A DNA stretch of 64,000 nucleotides from Streptomyces sp. CG4 (lineage in GTDB: Bacteria > Actinomycetota > Actinomycetes > Streptomycetales > Streptomycetaceae), in NCBI RefSeq assembly GCF_041080655.1, contig NZ_CP163525.1, forward strand, positions 6,138,001 to 6,202,000, given 5' to 3'. Every line of letters begins with the position of its first letter. Positions within the stretch are counted from its first letter, which is position 1. The translations under genes and the position numbers were made by a program. Shown piece after piece: positions 33,205 through 41,969 of the stretch. The notes beneath the pieces were generated by a model. The model made no database searches. It was not told the DNA's origin and worked only from the letters and a program-made list of their open reading frames with translations.

Positions 33205-33371
33205 GTGTCCCTCGCTACTGCGCGCTCGCCTGCGTCGGCGAGGCGACCAGAAAGCTGCGACTCGGCGACGGCTGCACGCCGCCCGTCCGTGTTGCCGTGG
33301 CGCGGAAGCTCGCCCGCTGCGTCAAAGCCCTGTGCGACCACTACGAGAACCTGCGCGCCGAGCAGCCATGA
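33205..33371 (+). pseudogene. Remnant of a DUF6415-type protein
   Basis: The + frame ending at TGA 33369-33371 has very high GC at third positions and reads CALACVGEATRKLRLGDGCT, then VARKLARCVKALCDHYENLR. This looks like the C-terminal part of DUF6415 proteins, small Streptomyces proteins often found in natural-product or accessory regions (conserved LARSV.ALCDHYE). The N-terminal half is missing and there is no start with a ribosome site. Confidence 0.5.
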
Positions 33372-33570
33372 GTCCTCGCCCTGGTGCCGGCGCGGACGTC
33401 CGGCTGACGCACCCTCATGGCGACCTCAGGGGCAGGGTCGCACCCCTCGAACGCCCTTCCCGTCGTGTCGAGCAGGACGTGGCGAGTGAGCCGGTCCTCG
33501 CGGTGATGCTCCGCCCCATCCGCTGACCGGCGCCCGCGGCAGGCATGGAGGGAGCGGCGGAGAGCGATGC

Positions 33571-33618
33571 GCGGCGTCGGACTTCAAGGCATCAGCGCGT
33601 CTTGAATGCCGACGCCGC
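33571..33618. terminator. Large imperfect inverted repeat
   Basis: Arms 33571-33588 and 33601-33618 match in 16 of 18 positions with a 12-base loop. Lies 21 bp beyond the end of the minus-strand secreted-protein gene, so probably its terminator; it also ends the region of gene remnants. Confidence 0.65.
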
Positions 33619-33639
33619 GCGGCGTCTCAGTGCACGGTC

Positions 33640-34056
33640 TCAGCTCACCTTGATGGTGGCCGTCCATGGCGCGATGGCGCGGGGGCACTTGTGCCCGGGG
33701 TCGGGGTGGCACTGACGCACGGCGGAGACGGTGCTGGTGCCCGGGTTTTGCGCGTGCAGGACCGCGTATGAGTCACCGGCCGCTTTCGTGCCGCCGACAG
33801 TCCGCGTCAGGACGTGGGCGTCGCCGGCGCTCGGCATGCTCCATGTGTACGTCAAGCCCTGGTCGCGGGTGGCCTTCAGGCGGATCACGGTGTCGTCACC
33901 GACCGACCGGGCCACGATGTGGCCGTTGTCGGATTCGGTGAGGACGTGAGGGTCGGGCGGAGCGGAGTGCGGTGCGGCGGAAGCGGCTGTGGTGACCAGC
34001 GTGGCCGTCACCGCCAGTCCCAACGTCAGTCCGGTCGCATACTTCGCGGCTTTCAC
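33640..34056 (-). CDS. Small secreted protein, chagasin/I42-inhibitor-like
   Basis: 138 residues. Signal peptide MKAAKYATGLTLGLAVTATL, cleavage after ASA (about 27). The mature 110 residues are beta-rich. DTVIRLKATRDQGLTYTW, GDAHVLTRTVGGTKAAGDS and a final APWTATIKVS correspond in order to the three inhibitory loops of chagasin-type cysteine protease inhibitors (N-x-T-T-G-Y-x-W, G-x-x-G, R-P-W), but the first two loops are poor matches. Two cysteines (QCHPDPGHKCPRA) are unusual for the family. GTG 34054-34056 has TGGAGGT upstream. Best seen as a possible I42-like protein. Confidence 0.6.
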   Translation of the reverse strand: MKAAKYATGLTLGLAVTATLVTTAASAAPHSAPPDPHVLTESDNGHIVARSVGDDTVIRLKATRDQGLTYTWSMPSAGDAHVLTRTVGGTKAAGDSYAVLHAQNPGTSTVSAVRQCHPDPGHKCPRAIAPWTATIKVS

Positions 34057-34168
34057 GGTTACCTCCAGGCAGATGACGGACGCGCTGATCAACGTCCCGC
34101 ACACCCGTCACGCAATGCCCGGCCGCGAGAGAACCACCTGATTCGCCCAGCAGCGTCAGAAGGGGCCA

Positions 34169-34206
34169 GGGGGCGTCGTTGGACCGACTCGTCCGACGAC
34201 GCCCCC
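34169..34206 (-). terminator. Terminator of the acdH-hmgL-acc operon
   Basis: GGGGGCGTCGTTGGAC (34169-34184) and GTCCGACGACGCCCCC (34191-34206) pair in 15 of 16 positions with a 6-base loop, 16 bases past the acyl-CoA dehydrogenase stop. Confidence 0.88.
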
Positions 34207-34221
34207 GTACCCCTGGCTCAC

Positions 34222-35382
34222 CTAGCTCACCAGCCCCAGCTCCCGCGCGATCAGCATCCGCTGGACCTCGCTCGTGCCCTCGCCGATCTCCAGGATCTTG
34301 GAGTCGCGCCACATGCGGGCCACCGGGTACTCGTTCATGAAGCCGTAGCCGCCGTGGATCTGGGTGGCGTCGCGGGCGTTGTCCACGGCGACCGTCGAGG
34401 AGTACAGCTTGGCCAGGGCCGCCTCCTTCTTGAAGGGCTCGTCCGCCACCAGGCGGCTCGCCGCGTCGCGCCAGGCCAGGCGGGCCGTGTGGGCCTTCAT
34501 CTCCATGTCGGCGATCTTGAACTGGATGGCCTGGTTGGCGCCGATGGGGCGACCGAAGGCGTGGCGCTCCTTCGCGTACTTCACCGACTCGTCGACGCAG
34601 CCCTGCGCCAGGCCCGTCGCGAGCGCCGCGATGGCGATGCGGCCCTCGTCGAGGATGCGCAGGAACTGGGCGTAGCCCCGGCCCTCCTCGCCGAGCAGAT
34701 TCGCCGCCGGCACCCGGACGTCGGCGAACGACAGCTCGCGGGTGTCGGAGGCGTTCCAGCCGACCTTCGAGTAGGGAGCCGCCACCGTGAAGCCGGGGGT
34801 GCCTGACGGGACGATGATCGCCGAGATCTCCGGCCTGCCGTCCGGCTTGCGGCCGGTCACGGCGGTGACGGTCACCAGTCCCGTGATGTCCGTACCGGAG
34901 TTGGTGATGAAGCACTTCGTGCCGTTGATCACCCATTCGTTCGTGTCCGGGTCCAGGCGGGCCGTCGTACGGGTCGCCCCCGCGTCGCTGCCGCCGTCCG
35001 GCTCGGTCAGGCCGAACGCGCCCAGGATCTCGCCCGTGCAGAGGCGGGGGAGCCACTCGCGCTTCTGCTCCTCCGTGCCGAAGAGGTGGAGGGGCATGGC
35101 GCCGAGGGAGACGCCCGCTTCGAGGGTGATCGCCACGGACGAGTCGACCCTCGCCAACTCCTCCAGGGCGATGCCGAGTGCCAGATAGTCGCCGCCCATG
35201 CCGCCGTACTCCTCCGGGAACGGCAGCCCGAACAGGCCCATGCGGCCCATCTCGCGGACGATCTCGTACGGGAACTCGTGCCGCTCGTAGAAGTCGCCGA
35301 TCTTCGGCGCCACGACATCGTGCGCGAACTCCTCCACCGTACGGCGGAGTTCCTCCAGCTCGGGGCTGAGACGGTGGTCCAT
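34222..35382 (-). CDS. Acyl-CoA dehydrogenase (isovaleryl/branched-chain type)
   Basis: 386 residues, FAD flavoenzyme with the three ACAD domains. LTEPDGGSDAGATRTTARLD (about 125) and CFITNSGTDITGLVTV bind FAD; RHAFGRPIGANQAIQFKIAD (near 265) and QIHGGYGFMNEYPVARMWRD then ILEIGEGTSEVQ (about 340-375) are family signatures, with Glu in IGEGTSE as the position used as base in isovaleryl-type enzymes' neighbourhood. Clustered with HMG-CoA lyase and a biotin carboxylase it should act in leucine degradation (isovaleryl-CoA) or related acids. ATG 35380-35382, 5 bp after hmgL. Matches the gene known as acdH in S. coelicolor by context. Confidence 0.93.
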   Translation of the reverse strand: MDHRLSPELEELRRTVEEFAHDVVAPKIGDFYERHEFPYEIVREMGRMGLFGLPFPEEYGGMGGDYLALGIALEELARVDSSVAITLEAGVSLGAMPLHLFGTEEQKREWLPRLCTGEILGAFGLTEPDGGSDAGATRTTARLDPDTNEWVINGTKCFITNSGTDITGLVTVTAVTGRKPDGRPEISAIIVPSGTPGFTVAAPYSKVGWNASDTRELSFADVRVPAANLLGEEGRGYAQFLRILDEGRIAIAALATGLAQGCVDESVKYAKERHAFGRPIGANQAIQFKIADMEMKAHTARLAWRDAASRLVADEPFKKEAALAKLYSSTVAVDNARDATQIHGGYGFMNEYPVARMWRDSKILEIGEGTSEVQRMLIARELGLVS

Positions 35383-35387
35383 GCTGA

Positions 35388-36332
35388 TCACTGGTCCTTG
35401 TGGGAGAGAGCGCGGAGGGTACGGGACGGGCTGGGCCGGTCCAGATGGGCGGCCATCCACACGCTGGTGGCGGTCAGACGGCCGAGGTCGACCCCGGTCT
35501 CGATGCCGAGGCCGTGCAGCATCCAGACGAGGTCCTCGGTGGCGAGGTTGCCGGTGGCGGACTTGGCGTACGGGCAGCCGCCGAGGCCGCCGGCGGAGGC
35601 GTCGACGGTGGTCACGCCGTGCTCCAGGGCCGCGTAGGTGTTCGCGAGCGCCTGGCCGTAGGTGTCGTGGAAGTGGACGCCGATCATGTTCGTCGGCACG
35701 CGCTCCTCGTTGAGGAGGGAGAGCAGTTCGAGTACGTGGCCCGGCGTTGCGACCCCGATGGTGTCGCCGAGGCTCAGCTCGTCGCAGCCCATGTCGCGCA
35801 GCGCCGTGCAGACGCGGGCCACCTGGTGGAGCGGGACCGCCCCCTCCCAGGGGTCGCCGAAGCACATGGACACATAGCCGCGTACGTGCGCGCCCGCGTC
35901 CTTCGCCTGCCGCACCACCGGCGCGAACACGGCCAGCGACTCGTCCACCGTGCGGTTGAGGTTGGCCTTCGCGAAGGACTCGGTGGCGCTGGCGAAGACG
36001 GCGACCCGGTCGGCGCCGAGCGCCAGCGCCCGGTCCAGGCCTCGCTGGTTGGGCACCAGCACCGGGAGTTCGACCCCCGGCAGGCCGCTGATCAACGGGA
36101 ACAGCTGCTCGGCGTCGGCCAGTTGGGGCACCCACTTGGGGTGCACGAAACTCGTCGCCTCGATCGTCGTCAGGCCCGCGTCGGCGAGCCGGCGGATGAA
36201 CTCCGCCTTGATCTCGGTCGGAACGGCCCGCTTCTCGTTCTGCAGCCCGTCGCGCGCGCCGACCTCGTGGATCCGCACCCGCGCGGGCAGGTCCGAGGCC
36301 GGTACGACCATGGGGAGACCCTCGGCAGTCAC
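35388..36332 (-). CDS. Hydroxymethylglutaryl-CoA lyase
   Basis: 314 residues, TIM-barrel DRE-metallolyase. IHEVGARDGLQNEK (about 22-35) gives the catalytic Arg-Asp, GVHFHDTYGQALANTYAALE the metal His pair, and GLGGCPYAKSATGN (about 258-271) the active-site Cys loop that defines HMG-CoA lyases. Cleaves HMG-CoA to acetyl-CoA and acetoacetate, last step of leucine catabolism. GTG 36330-36332 overlaps the upstream acc stop as GTGA, so it is translationally coupled. Confidence 0.96.
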   Translation of the reverse strand: MTAEGLPMVVPASDLPARVRIHEVGARDGLQNEKRAVPTEIKAEFIRRLADAGLTTIEATSFVHPKWVPQLADAEQLFPLISGLPGVELPVLVPNQRGLDRALALGADRVAVFASATESFAKANLNRTVDESLAVFAPVVRQAKDAGAHVRGYVSMCFGDPWEGAVPLHQVARVCTALRDMGCDELSLGDTIGVATPGHVLELLSLLNEERVPTNMIGVHFHDTYGQALANTYAALEHGVTTVDASAGGLGGCPYAKSATGNLATEDLVWMLHGLGIETGVDLGRLTATSVWMAAHLDRPSPSRTLRALSHKDQ

Positions 36333-38338
36333 TCCGCCACCTCCTCTTCCTCGTGCGGTGCGATCACGGCGAGCACCTGGTCCATGGCGACCGTCGAACC
36401 CGGCGTCACGTCCAGTTCGGCGACCGTGCCGGCGTGCGGGGCGGAGATGACGTGCTCCATCTTCATCGCCTCCACCACCAGCAGGCTCTGCCCGGCGGCC
36501 ACCTCGTCGCCTACGGCCACCTTGACCACGGTGACCGTGCCGGGCATGGGCGCGGTGAGGGAGTCGGCGCCCGCGTGGCCGGACCTGCCGAGGGACGCGG
36601 CCACCGGGTCGTGGTCCCGCACCTGCCAGGCGTCACCGTCCCGGCCGAGCCAGGTGCCGTCCGGTGTGGCCGTGAAGGTGTGGCAGACGCCGTCGAGCAG
36701 GAAGGAGAACCGGTGCTCGGCGCCCGGACGCGGGGGCATGACCCCGGCCCCCCGGAGTGGCTCGTCCGCCCCGGGCAGCAGCAGCTCCGTCCCGCCGTCC
36801 GCCGTGCCCCGTACGCGCACCGTCACCGGCTCGTGCCCCGGCACCCGCAGATGATGCGGTGTCCAGGCCCGCTCCCCGCCCAGCCGCCAGCCGTCGGCGG
36901 CGGCGAACGGGTCCGTCCAGCCGGAGCCGGCGGCGGGCGCGAGCGCGGTCTGCCGCAGCAGTGCCGCGGCCGCGTACACCTCGGCCGGCACCCCGTCCCC
37001 GACGAGCCCGTCCACCTCTCGCTCCACCAGCCCGGTGTCCAACTCGCCCGCCACGACCGCCGGATGCGCCAGCAGCCGCCGCAGGAAGCCCGCGTTGGTC
37101 GGCACGCCCAGCGTGACCGTCTCCGCGAGCGCCGCCCGCAGCCCCCGCAGCGCCGTCGCGCGGTCGGGGCCGTAGGCGATCACCTTGGACAGCATCGGGT
37201 CGTACCGGCTGCCGACCTCGGTGCCCTCGCTGAGCCCGGAGTCGGTGCGGACGCCGTCGCCCTGCGGCTCGTTCAGCAGCAGGACGGTGCCGCCGGAGGG
37301 GAGGAAGCCGCGCGTGGGGTCCTCGGCGCAGATCCGGGCCTCGATCGCGTGCCCGGTGAGCCGTACGTCGTCCTGGGCGAAGCCCAGTTTCTCCCCGGCC
37401 GCCACCCGCAGCTGCCACTCCACCAGGTCCAGGCCCGTGACGAGTTCGGTGACCGGGTGCTCCACCTGGAGGCGGGTGTTCATCTCCATGAAGAAGTACT
37501 GGGTGGGGTCGTTGCCCGGCACGATGAACTCCACCGTGCCCGCGCCGCGGTACCCGCAGGAGCGCGCCGCCTGCACGGCCGCCTCGCCCATCGCCGAGCG
37601 CGTCCGCTCGTCCAGCAGGACTGAGGGCGCCTCCTCGATGATCTTCTGGTGCCGCCGCTGCAGTGAGCACTCGCGCTCGCCGAGGTGCACGACGTTCCCG
37701 TGGCCGTCGGCCAGCACCTGGATCTCGATGTGCCGGGGCCGGTCGATCCACCGCTCCACCAGCAGGGTGTCGTCGCCGAAGGAGGCGCGGGCCTCGCGGC
37801 GGGCGGCCGCGATCTCCTCCTCCAGGGCCGTCAGGTCCCGCACCAGCCGCATGCCCTTGCCACCGCCGCCGGCGGACGGCTTCAGCAGCACGGGTGCGCC
37901 CAACTCGCGGGCCGCTTCGGCCAGTTCGGGGTCACGGCCGCCGGGGACCACCGGCACCCCGGCCGCCTTCACCGTCTCCTTGGCGCGGATCTTGTCGCCC
38001 ATGAGCGCGATCGCGTCCGCCGGCGGGCCGATGAAGACCAGCCCCGCCTCCGCGCAGGCACGCGCGAAGCCCGCGTTCTCGGCGAGGAAGCCGTACCCCG
38101 GGTGCACGGCCTGTGCACCCGTGCGGGCGGCGGCCGCCAGCAGCCGCTCCACCGACAGATAGCTCTCGGCGGCCGGTGCCGGGCCGATCCGTACCGCCGT
38201 GTCGGCCTCCCGGACGTGCCGCGCGTCGGCGTCGGCGTCGGAGAAGACCGCCACCGAGCGCACGCCCAGCGAGCGGAGCGTACGGATGACGCGTACGGCG
38301 ATCTCGCCCCGGTTGGCGACCAGCACTGTGTCGAACAC
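36329..38338 (-). CDS. Biotin-dependent acyl-CoA carboxylase alpha subunit (methylcrotonyl-CoA type)
   Basis: 669 residues: biotin carboxylase (1-about 445: VLVANRGEIAVRVIRTLRSL, KPSAGGGGKGMRLVRDL ATP loop near 160, EMNTRLQVEHPVTELVTGLD near 285), BT linker domain, and biotinyl carrier domain at the end with EAMKMEHV (biotin on Lys, near 636). Together with the next gene upstream it forms an acyl-CoA carboxylase; operon partners (HMG-CoA lyase, acyl-CoA dehydrogenase) favour 3-methylcrotonyl-CoA. GTG 38336-38338 has GAGGAGGGG upstream; 11 bp after the beta subunit gene. Confidence 0.94.
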   Translation of the reverse strand: MFDTVLVANRGEIAVRVIRTLRSLGVRSVAVFSDADADARHVREADTAVRIGPAPAAESYLSVERLLAAAARTGAQAVHPGYGFLAENAGFARACAEAGLVFIGPPADAIALMGDKIRAKETVKAAGVPVVPGGRDPELAEAARELGAPVLLKPSAGGGGKGMRLVRDLTALEEEIAAARREARASFGDDTLLVERWIDRPRHIEIQVLADGHGNVVHLGERECSLQRRHQKIIEEAPSVLLDERTRSAMGEAAVQAARSCGYRGAGTVEFIVPGNDPTQYFFMEMNTRLQVEHPVTELVTGLDLVEWQLRVAAGEKLGFAQDDVRLTGHAIEARICAEDPTRGFLPSGGTVLLLNEPQGDGVRTDSGLSEGTEVGSRYDPMLSKVIAYGPDRATALRGLRAALAETVTLGVPTNAGFLRRLLAHPAVVAGELDTGLVEREVDGLVGDGVPAEVYAAAALLRQTALAPAAGSGWTDPFAAADGWRLGGERAWTPHHLRVPGHEPVTVRVRGTADGGTELLLPGADEPLRGAGVMPPRPGAEHRFSFLLDGVCHTFTATPDGTWLGRDGDAWQVRDHDPVAASLGRSGHAGADSLTAPMPGTVTVVKVAVGDEVAAGQSLLVVEAMKMEHVISAPHAGTVAELDVTPGSTVAMDQVLAVIAPHEEEEVAE

Positions 38339-38349
38339 GGTTCCCCTCC

Positions 38350-39966
38350 TCACATCCGGAAGACGCCGAACTGGGGGTCTCCCAGCGGCGCGTTGGCACA
38401 GGCCGTCAGCGCGAGGCCGAGCACCTGACGGGTCTCCAGCGGGTCGATGACCCCGTCGTCCCAAAGCCTGGCGGTGGCGTAGTAGGCGTTGCCCTGGCGC
38501 TCGTACTGCGCACGGATGGGCGCCTTGAAGGCCTCCTCGTCCTCGGCGGGCCACTGCTCGCCGCGCGCCTCCAGCTGGTCGCGCTTGACCGTGGCGAGGA
38601 CGCTCGCGGCCTGTTCGCCGCCCATGACGGAGATCTTGGCGTTGGGCCACATCCACAGGAAGCGGGGGGAGTAGGCCCGGCCGCACATCGAGTAGTTGCC
38701 CGCGCCGTACGAGCCGCCGACGACGACGGTCAGCTTGGGCACGCGCGTGCACGCCACCGCCGTCACCATCTTGGCGCCGTGCTTGGCGATGCCGCCGGCC
38801 TCGTAGTCCTTGCCGACCATGAACCCGGAGATGTTCTGCAGGAACACCAGCGGGATGCCGCGCTGGTCGCACAGCTCGATGAAGTGGGCGCCCTTCTGGG
38901 CTGACTCGGAGAACAGGATGCCGTTGTTGGCGACGATCCCGACCGGGTGGCCGTGGATCCGGGCGAAGCCGGTGACGAGGGTCTGCCCGAACTCGCTCTT
39001 GAACTCGGCGAACCGCGAGCCGTCGACCACGCGCGCGATGATCTCGCGGACGTCGTAGGGGGTGCGGGAGTCGACCGGGACGGCGCCGTACAGCCCGTAC
39101 GGGTCGGCCTTGGGCTCCGTGGCGGGCGCGACCTGCCAGGGGAGGGACTGCCGGGCCGGGAGCGTGGCGACGATGTTCCGCACGATCCTGAGCGCGTGCG
39201 CGTCGTCCTCGGCGAGGTGGTCGGTGACACCGGACACGCGCGAGTGGACCTCGCCGCCGCCCAGCTCCTCCGCCGTCACGACCTCGCCGGTGGCGGCCTT
39301 CACCAGGGGCGGGCCGCCGAGGAAGATCGTCCCCTGATTGCGGACGATCACGGCCTCGTCGCTCATGGCCGGGACGTACGCCCCGCCCGCCGTGCAGGAC
39401 CCGAGCACGGCGGCGATCTGCGGGATGCCGGCCCCGGACATCCGGGCCTGGTTGTAGAAGATCCGCCCGAAGTGGTCCCGGTCGGGGAAGACCTCGTCCT
39501 GCATCGGCAGGAAGGCGCCGCCGGAGTCCACGAGATAGACGCACGGCAGCCGGTTGTCGAGGGCCACCTCCTGCGCGCGCAGGTGCTTCTTCACGGTCAT
39601 CGGGTAGTACGTGCCGCCCTTGACGGTCGCGTCATTGGCGACGATCACGCACTCGCGCCCGCTGACCCGCCCGATCCCGGCGATCACCCCGGCGGCCGGG
39701 GCCTGCCCGTCGTACATCCCCTCGGCCGCGAGGGGGGCCAGCTCCAGGAACGGCGACCCGGGGTCGAGCAGCGTGTCCACCCGGTCCCTCGGCAGCAGCT
39801 TGCCCCGCGCGGTGTGCCGGGCCCGTGCCTTCTCGCCGCCGCCGAGGGCCGCCGCGGCCAGCTTGCCGCGCAGCTCCCCGACCAGCGCGAGATGCGCCTG
39901 TTCATTGGCCCGCCAGGCCTCCGACGCGGGATCTGCCGCGCTCGTCAGCTCCGGTGCCTCCTGCAT
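38350..39966 (-). CDS. Acyl-CoA carboxylase beta subunit (methylcrotonyl-CoA carboxyltransferase type)
   Basis: 538 residues, two crotonase-fold carboxyltransferase halves. GGTYYPMTVKKHLRAQEVAL (about 115), VYLVDSGGAFLPMQDEVFPD (about 143-162), VLGSCTAGGAYVPAMSDEAV (about 190), and in the second half GIPLVFLQNISGFMVGKDYE and VGGSYGAGNYSMCGRAYSPR. The motif set AFLPMQDEVFPD with SGFMVG is that of MCC-beta/AccD1. First gene of the minus-strand operon that continues with the alpha subunit, HMG-CoA lyase and acyl-CoA dehydrogenase. ATG 39964-39966. Divergent from a TetR regulator with two palindromic sites between them. Confidence 0.95.
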   Translation of the reverse strand: MQEAPELTSAADPASEAWRANEQAHLALVGELRGKLAAAALGGGEKARARHTARGKLLPRDRVDTLLDPGSPFLELAPLAAEGMYDGQAPAAGVIAGIGRVSGRECVIVANDATVKGGTYYPMTVKKHLRAQEVALDNRLPCVYLVDSGGAFLPMQDEVFPDRDHFGRIFYNQARMSGAGIPQIAAVLGSCTAGGAYVPAMSDEAVIVRNQGTIFLGGPPLVKAATGEVVTAEELGGGEVHSRVSGVTDHLAEDDAHALRIVRNIVATLPARQSLPWQVAPATEPKADPYGLYGAVPVDSRTPYDVREIIARVVDGSRFAEFKSEFGQTLVTGFARIHGHPVGIVANNGILFSESAQKGAHFIELCDQRGIPLVFLQNISGFMVGKDYEAGGIAKHGAKMVTAVACTRVPKLTVVVGGSYGAGNYSMCGRAYSPRFLWMWPNAKISVMGGEQAASVLATVKRDQLEARGEQWPAEDEEAFKAPIRAQYERQGNAYYATARLWDDGVIDPLETRQVLGLALTACANAPLGDPQFGVFRM

Positions 39967-40007
39967 TCTGCGGTCCCCTCACCCGGTGATCGAACCTGTG
40001 ATCCGCT

Positions 40008-40023
40008 GTTAATGAGCGTTAAC
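40008..40023. promoter_or_regulatory. Operator-like palindrome 1 (TetR site)
   Basis: GTTAATGAGCGTTAAC, palindromic in its outer five bases (GTTAA...TTAAC). 13 of 16 positions agree with the second site 28 bp further on. Confidence 0.75.
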
Positions 40024-40035
40024 CATTTCCTTCAG

Positions 40036-40051
40036 GTTAACGACCGCTAAC
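40036..40051. promoter_or_regulatory. Operator-like palindrome 2 (TetR site)
   Basis: GTTAACGACCGCTAAC, palindromic at the ends (with flanking G and C giving GGTTA...TAACC). It lies 22 bp before the tetR start, so the protein could repress both its own gene and the divergent catabolic operon. Confidence 0.75.
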
Positions 40052-40073
40052 CTCGCTGTCTAGAATTGCCTGC

Positions 40074-40673
40074 ATGGTCACCAGAACCGACGCCCCGACC
40101 CGCCGCGAGCAGATCCTGAAGGAGGCCGCCCGGCTCTTCGCCGAGCGCGGCTTCCACGGCGTGGGCGTCGACGAGATAGGCGCCGCGGTGGGGATCAGCG
40201 GCCCCGGTCTCTACCGGCACTTCCCGGGCAAGGACGCGATGCTCGCCGAGCTGCTGGTCGGCATCAGCGGCCAGCTGCTGACGGGGGCGAAGCGGCGCCT
40301 CGCGGAGGCGGACGGCCAGACCGGTGCCTCGTCCGTGCTGGACTCCCTCATCGAGGGGCACATCGACTTCGCCCTGGACGACCGTCCCCTGATCACCCTG
40401 CACGACCGCGAGCTGGACCGCCTGCGCGACAGCGACCGCAAGCTGGTGCGCCAGCTCCAGCGGCAGTACGTCGAGCTGTGGGTGGAGGTGGTCCGCGAGG
40501 TCTACCCGGCCCTCTCCGAGCCCTCGGCCCGCTCGGCCGTCCACTCGGTCTTCGGCCTGCTGAACTCCACCCCGCACCTGGGCCGCGCGGGCACCCTGCC
40601 GGGCCGGGGCGCCACGGCGGCGCTGCTGCACCGCATGGCGCGGGGGGCGTTCGAGGCGGCGGGCGAGGAGTGA
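40074..40673 (+). CDS. TetR-family regulator of the acyl-CoA catabolism operon
   Basis: 199 residues. N-terminal TetR helix-turn-helix: REQILKEAARLFAERGFHGV, then GVDEIGAAVGISGPGLYRHF (about 10-52), followed by a helical ligand domain (SACE_7040-like, HDRELDRLRDSDRKLVRQLQ near 105). ATG 40074; no strong ribosome site, possibly leaderless or nearly so, as the -10-like TAGAAT lies at 40061-40066. Divergent from the carboxylase beta gene with two related palindromes in between; it most likely represses the operon until an acyl-CoA accumulates. Confidence 0.93.
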   Translation: MVTRTDAPTRREQILKEAARLFAERGFHGVGVDEIGAAVGISGPGLYRHFPGKDAMLAELLVGISGQLLTGAKRRLAEADGQTGASSVLDSLIEGHIDFALDDRPLITLHDRELDRLRDSDRKLVRQLQRQYVELWVEVVREVYPALSEPSARSAVHSVFGLLNSTPHLGRAGTLPGRGATAALLHRMARGAFEAAGEE

Positions 40674-40776
40674 CCTGCGTCTCTGGACGCATTCCGTACT
40701 CGCCGGTACGGTTGGCTCTGAGCAAGCGCTTAGACATGCCGATGTCGCCGATGTCCCGAGGTACGTGGAGGTAGCC

Positions 40777-41934
40777 GTGCGCCGTACGGTGTTCAACGAG
40801 GATCACGAGGCGTTCCGGGAGACCCTGCGCGCCTTCATCGAGGCCGAGGTCGTCCCGGTCTACGACGAGTGGTTCGCCGCCGGCCAGGCGCCGCGCGACT
40901 TCTACTACAAGCTCGGTGAGCTGGGCATCTTCGGCATCAACGTCCCCGAGGAGTTCGGCGGCGCGGGCCTGGACAGCCACAAGTTCGAGGCCGTCCTCTA
41001 CGAGGAGACCGCCCGCGCGGGCGTCCAGTTCGGCGGCTCCGGCGTGCATGTGCTGCTCGCCCTGCCGTACCTCAAGATGCTCGCCACCGACGAGCAGAAG
41101 AAGCGCTTCCTGCCGAAGTTCGTCACCGGCGAGGAGATGTGGGCCATCGCGATGACGGAGCCGGGCACCGGTTCCGACCTCGCGGGCATGAAGTCCACCG
41201 CCAAGCTCTCCGAGGACGGCACGCACTACGTCCTCAACGGCGCCAAGACCTTCATCACCGGCGGCGTCCACGCCGACCGCGTGATCGTGTGCGCCCGCAC
41301 CTCCGCGCCCACCGCCGAGGACCGCCGCCACGGCATCTCCCTGTTCGCCGTGGACACCAAGTCCGAGGGCTACTCCGTCGGCCGCAAGCTGGACAAGCTC
41401 GGCCTGAAGACCTCCGACACCGCCGAGCTGGCGTTCGTCGACGTCAAGGTGCCCGTCGAGGACCTGCTCGGCGAGGAGAACAAGGGCTTCTACTACCTCG
41501 GCCACAACCTCGCCTCCGAGCGCTGGGGCATCGCCTTCGGTGCCTACGCGCAGGCCAAGGCCGCCGTCCGGTTCGCCAAGCAGTACGTCCAGGAGCGCAC
41601 CGTCTTCGGCAAGCCGGTCGCCCACTTCCAGAACACCAAGTTCGAGCTGGCCGCCTGCCAGGCCGAGGTCGACGCCGCCGAGGCCGTCGCCGACCGCGCG
41701 ACCGAGGCCCTGGACGCCGGCGAGCTGACCCCCGCCGAGGCCGCCTCCGCGAAGCTGTTCTGCACCGAGGTCGCCCACCGCGTCATCGACCGCTGCCTGC
41801 AACTGCACGGCGGCTACGGCTACATGAACGAGTACCCGATCGCCCGCCTCTACGCGGACAACCGCGTCAACCGCATCTACGGCGGCACCAGCGAGATCAT
41901 GAAGTCGATCATCGCCAAGGACATGGGTCTGTAA
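40777..41934 (+). CDS. Acyl-CoA dehydrogenase
   Basis: 385 residues. ACAD fold with MTEPGTGSDLAGMKSTAKLS (about 125), FITGGVHADRVIVCART, RTVFGKPVAHFQNTKFELAA (near 270) and LHGGYGYMNEYPIARLYADN then IYGGTSEIMKSIIAKDMGL at the end. Close to long-chain/general acyl-CoA dehydrogenases. GTG 40777 follows GGAGG; GTG 40765 is an alternative. Upstream, AGCAAGCGCTTAGA (40721-40734) is a partial match to TetR-type fatty/cholesterol-catabolism operators. Followed 35 bp later by a thioesterase gene, probably one operon. Confidence 0.93.
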   Translation: MRRTVFNEDHEAFRETLRAFIEAEVVPVYDEWFAAGQAPRDFYYKLGELGIFGINVPEEFGGAGLDSHKFEAVLYEETARAGVQFGGSGVHVLLALPYLKMLATDEQKKRFLPKFVTGEEMWAIAMTEPGTGSDLAGMKSTAKLSEDGTHYVLNGAKTFITGGVHADRVIVCARTSAPTAEDRRHGISLFAVDTKSEGYSVGRKLDKLGLKTSDTAELAFVDVKVPVEDLLGEENKGFYYLGHNLASERWGIAFGAYAQAKAAVRFAKQYVQERTVFGKPVAHFQNTKFELAACQAEVDAAEAVADRATEALDAGELTPAEAASAKLFCTEVAHRVIDRCLQLHGGYGYMNEYPIARLYADNRVNRIYGGTSEIMKSIIAKDMGL

Positions 41935-41969
41935 GGTCTCCGCAATCACTGGCCGGTACAACTGACGCC

